A DNA stretch of 14,974 nucleotides. Origin: Candidatus Methylomirabilota bacterium. Lineage in GTDB: Bacteria; Methylomirabilota; Methylomirabilia; Methylomirabilales; 2-02-FULL-66-22. How positions within the stretch are numbered: the first letter of the stretch is position 1; each line of letters opens with the position of its first letter. The translations under genes were made by a program, and so were the position numbers. The notes under the pieces are model-generated. The model was given only the letters and a program-made list of their open reading frames with translations, was not told where the DNA came from and made no database searches. Below are positions 14,349-14,974 of the stretch, piece by piece. The DNA lies in the NCBI GenBank assembly GCA_016208645.1, contig JACQXP010000197.1:1-14974 (forward strand), read 5' to 3'.

Positions 14349-14735
14349 TCATTCTGTCCCGAGAGCCTCCGCCACCAAGGGGGCCACGGCGACCGGCTGG
14401 TGCTTCTCCGCCGACGTGACGGCCGCCGCAACCATGGCCAGCGGCTTCTCCGTGAGGACGTGCAGGCCCCGCTGGAGCGCCGCCAGGATCGCCCGCTTGT
14501 GGACCATCTCCGGCAGGGCGACGATGACCGCCTGCGCCTGTGAGCGATCCAGGCCTTCCTCGATCGTGGTGAATCGCTTCGAGGGCGCAACGGTGAACTC
14601 CTCGCCCACCGTGGCCAGCAGCTCCGGGTGTTTGGCCACGATCCCCGCCACCTCGCACTCCGTGCAGGCCAGGACCTCCTTGAGCCAGTTCTTCCCGAAG
14701 AATCCCAGACCCATCACCAGCACTCGCATGCCCAT
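14349..14735 (-). pseudogene. Truncated Gfo/Idh/MocA-family oxidoreductase (likely decayed)
   Basis: Only 128 residues remain, against about 330-400 in the family. The N-terminal NAD-binding domain is well kept: MGMRVLVMGLGFFGKNW with its GxGxxG turn, then EVAGIVAKHPEL, TTIEEGL, VIVALPEMVHKRAILAAL and the EKPLAM motif (96-101). Straight after EKPLAM the sequence reads VAAAVTSAEKHQPVAVAPLV and stops. That piece resembles the C-terminal SA-x-x-x-(R/Q)PV segment of the family, so the substrate-binding domain appears deleted and the ends joined. The start at ATG 14735 has GGGAAGGGA upstream; a GTG at 14768 that overlaps the IclR stop as GTGA is an alternative. It could still make a folded Rossmann domain, but full dehydrogenase activity is unlikely. 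Confidence 0.7.
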
Positions 14736-14764
14736 CGTCCCTTCCCGGGTCGCCCTCGCATCCC

Positions 14765-14974
14765 TCACGTGGGCCGGTACCCCATCGCCCCGGAGATCCT
14801 CGCGGCGCTGCGGACCACTTCGTGGGCGATCTTCTCAATCCGGGCCTCCGTCACTCGCGCCTTCAGCAACGAGACGCTGATCGCCGCCACGACCCCGCCC
14901 GCGTGGTCCCGGATGGGCGCGGCGACACATACCACTCCTTCGTGGAGTTCCTCGTTATCCACCGCATAGCCCCG
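14765..14974 (-). CDS. IclR-family transcriptional regulator, C-terminal part only
   Basis: The last 69 residues of an IclR-type regulator are present; the winged-helix DNA-binding domain lies beyond the right edge. The visible part starts RGYAVDNEELHEGVVCVAAP, continues IRDHAGGVVAAISVS, and ends in a helix (ARIEKIAHEVVRSAARIS). GYAVDNEE and the CVAAPIRD stretch belong to the IclR effector-binding domain, which binds small organic acids or sugars. IclR proteins usually regulate adjacent catabolic genes, so this is the likely regulator of the minus-strand cluster that follows. The stop at 14767-14765 lies 29 bases before the oxidoreductase ATG. Confidence 0.9.
   Translation of the reverse strand, partial: RGYAVDNEELHEGVVCVAAPIRDHAGGVVAAISVSLLKARVTEARIEKIAHEVVRSAARISGAMGYRPT

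Noticed and set aside
11598..14771. The 13-base string CATCCCTCACGTG occurs at 11598-11610 and 14759-14771, both just upstream of decayed genes.
   Set aside because: A few 13-mer pairs are expected by chance in 15 kb of GC-rich sequence, and part of the string is ribosome binding site and start codon.

Overview
The window is GC-rich bacterial DNA, roughly two thirds G+C by eye. It carries densely packed genes on both strands, with no rRNA, tRNA, CRISPR array or insertion sequence that I can see. The gene mix (a lytic transglycosylase, a predicted selenocysteine-containing radical SAM enzyme, a cupredoxin-type secreted-family protein, and an IclR-linked sugar-acid/CoA cluster) suggests an environmental, probably uncultured soil or subsurface lineage such as Rokubacteria, NC10 or a deltaproteobacterial relative. 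That placement is an inference from gene content, not a measurement.

Layout from the left. (1) Positions 2-982 (+) hold the 3' part of a secreted lytic transglycosylase, facing a strong hairpin terminator (1177-1207). (2) A minus-strand two-gene unit (3066-1234) encodes a secreted Gly/Asp/His- then Thr/Ser-rich repeat protein and a TPR lipoprotein. A good -24/-12 (sigma-54 type) promoter match lies in front of it. (3) Positions 3595-5485 (+) encode an aconitase-family hydro-lyase in two subunits, small subunit first. (4) Positions 5612-7054 (+) encode a cobalamin-binding-like/radical SAM protein. Its reading frame meets a TGA at 7007 directly after a Cys codon and continues as Ala-Glu-Pro, giving the diagnostic Cys-Sec-Ala-Glu-Pro tail. 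A compact stem-loop 19 nt downstream fits the bacterial SECIS description. (5) A ChrB-domain gene (7868-7428, -) diverges from an MFS transporter gene (7997-9250, +).

The right third (14974-9377) is a minus-strand catabolic cluster, in transcription order: IclR-type regulator (C-terminus only), a Gfo/Idh/MocA oxidoreductase reduced to 128 residues, an SDR dehydrogenase, a YdiF/propionate-type CoA-transferase, a frameshifted and internally deleted PfkB sugar-kinase remnant, a mandelate-racemase-type acid-sugar dehydratase, and a cupredoxin/carboxypeptidase-regulatory-like protein. Dehydratase plus KDG-type kinase plus SDR plus IclR points to an ancestral sugar-acid or hydroxy-acid pathway in which two enzymes have decayed. 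The gene junctions of this cluster are filled with degenerate tandem repeats of period 7 (or 6), two of them arranged as facing inverted arrays. I see none in the left part of the window.

The strongest discovery is the recoded UGA. A conventional stop-codon reading ends the protein at 465 residues and loses its signature tail. The second most interesting pattern is the heptad-repeat spacers, one of which ends exactly at the truncation point of the oxidoreductase gene.
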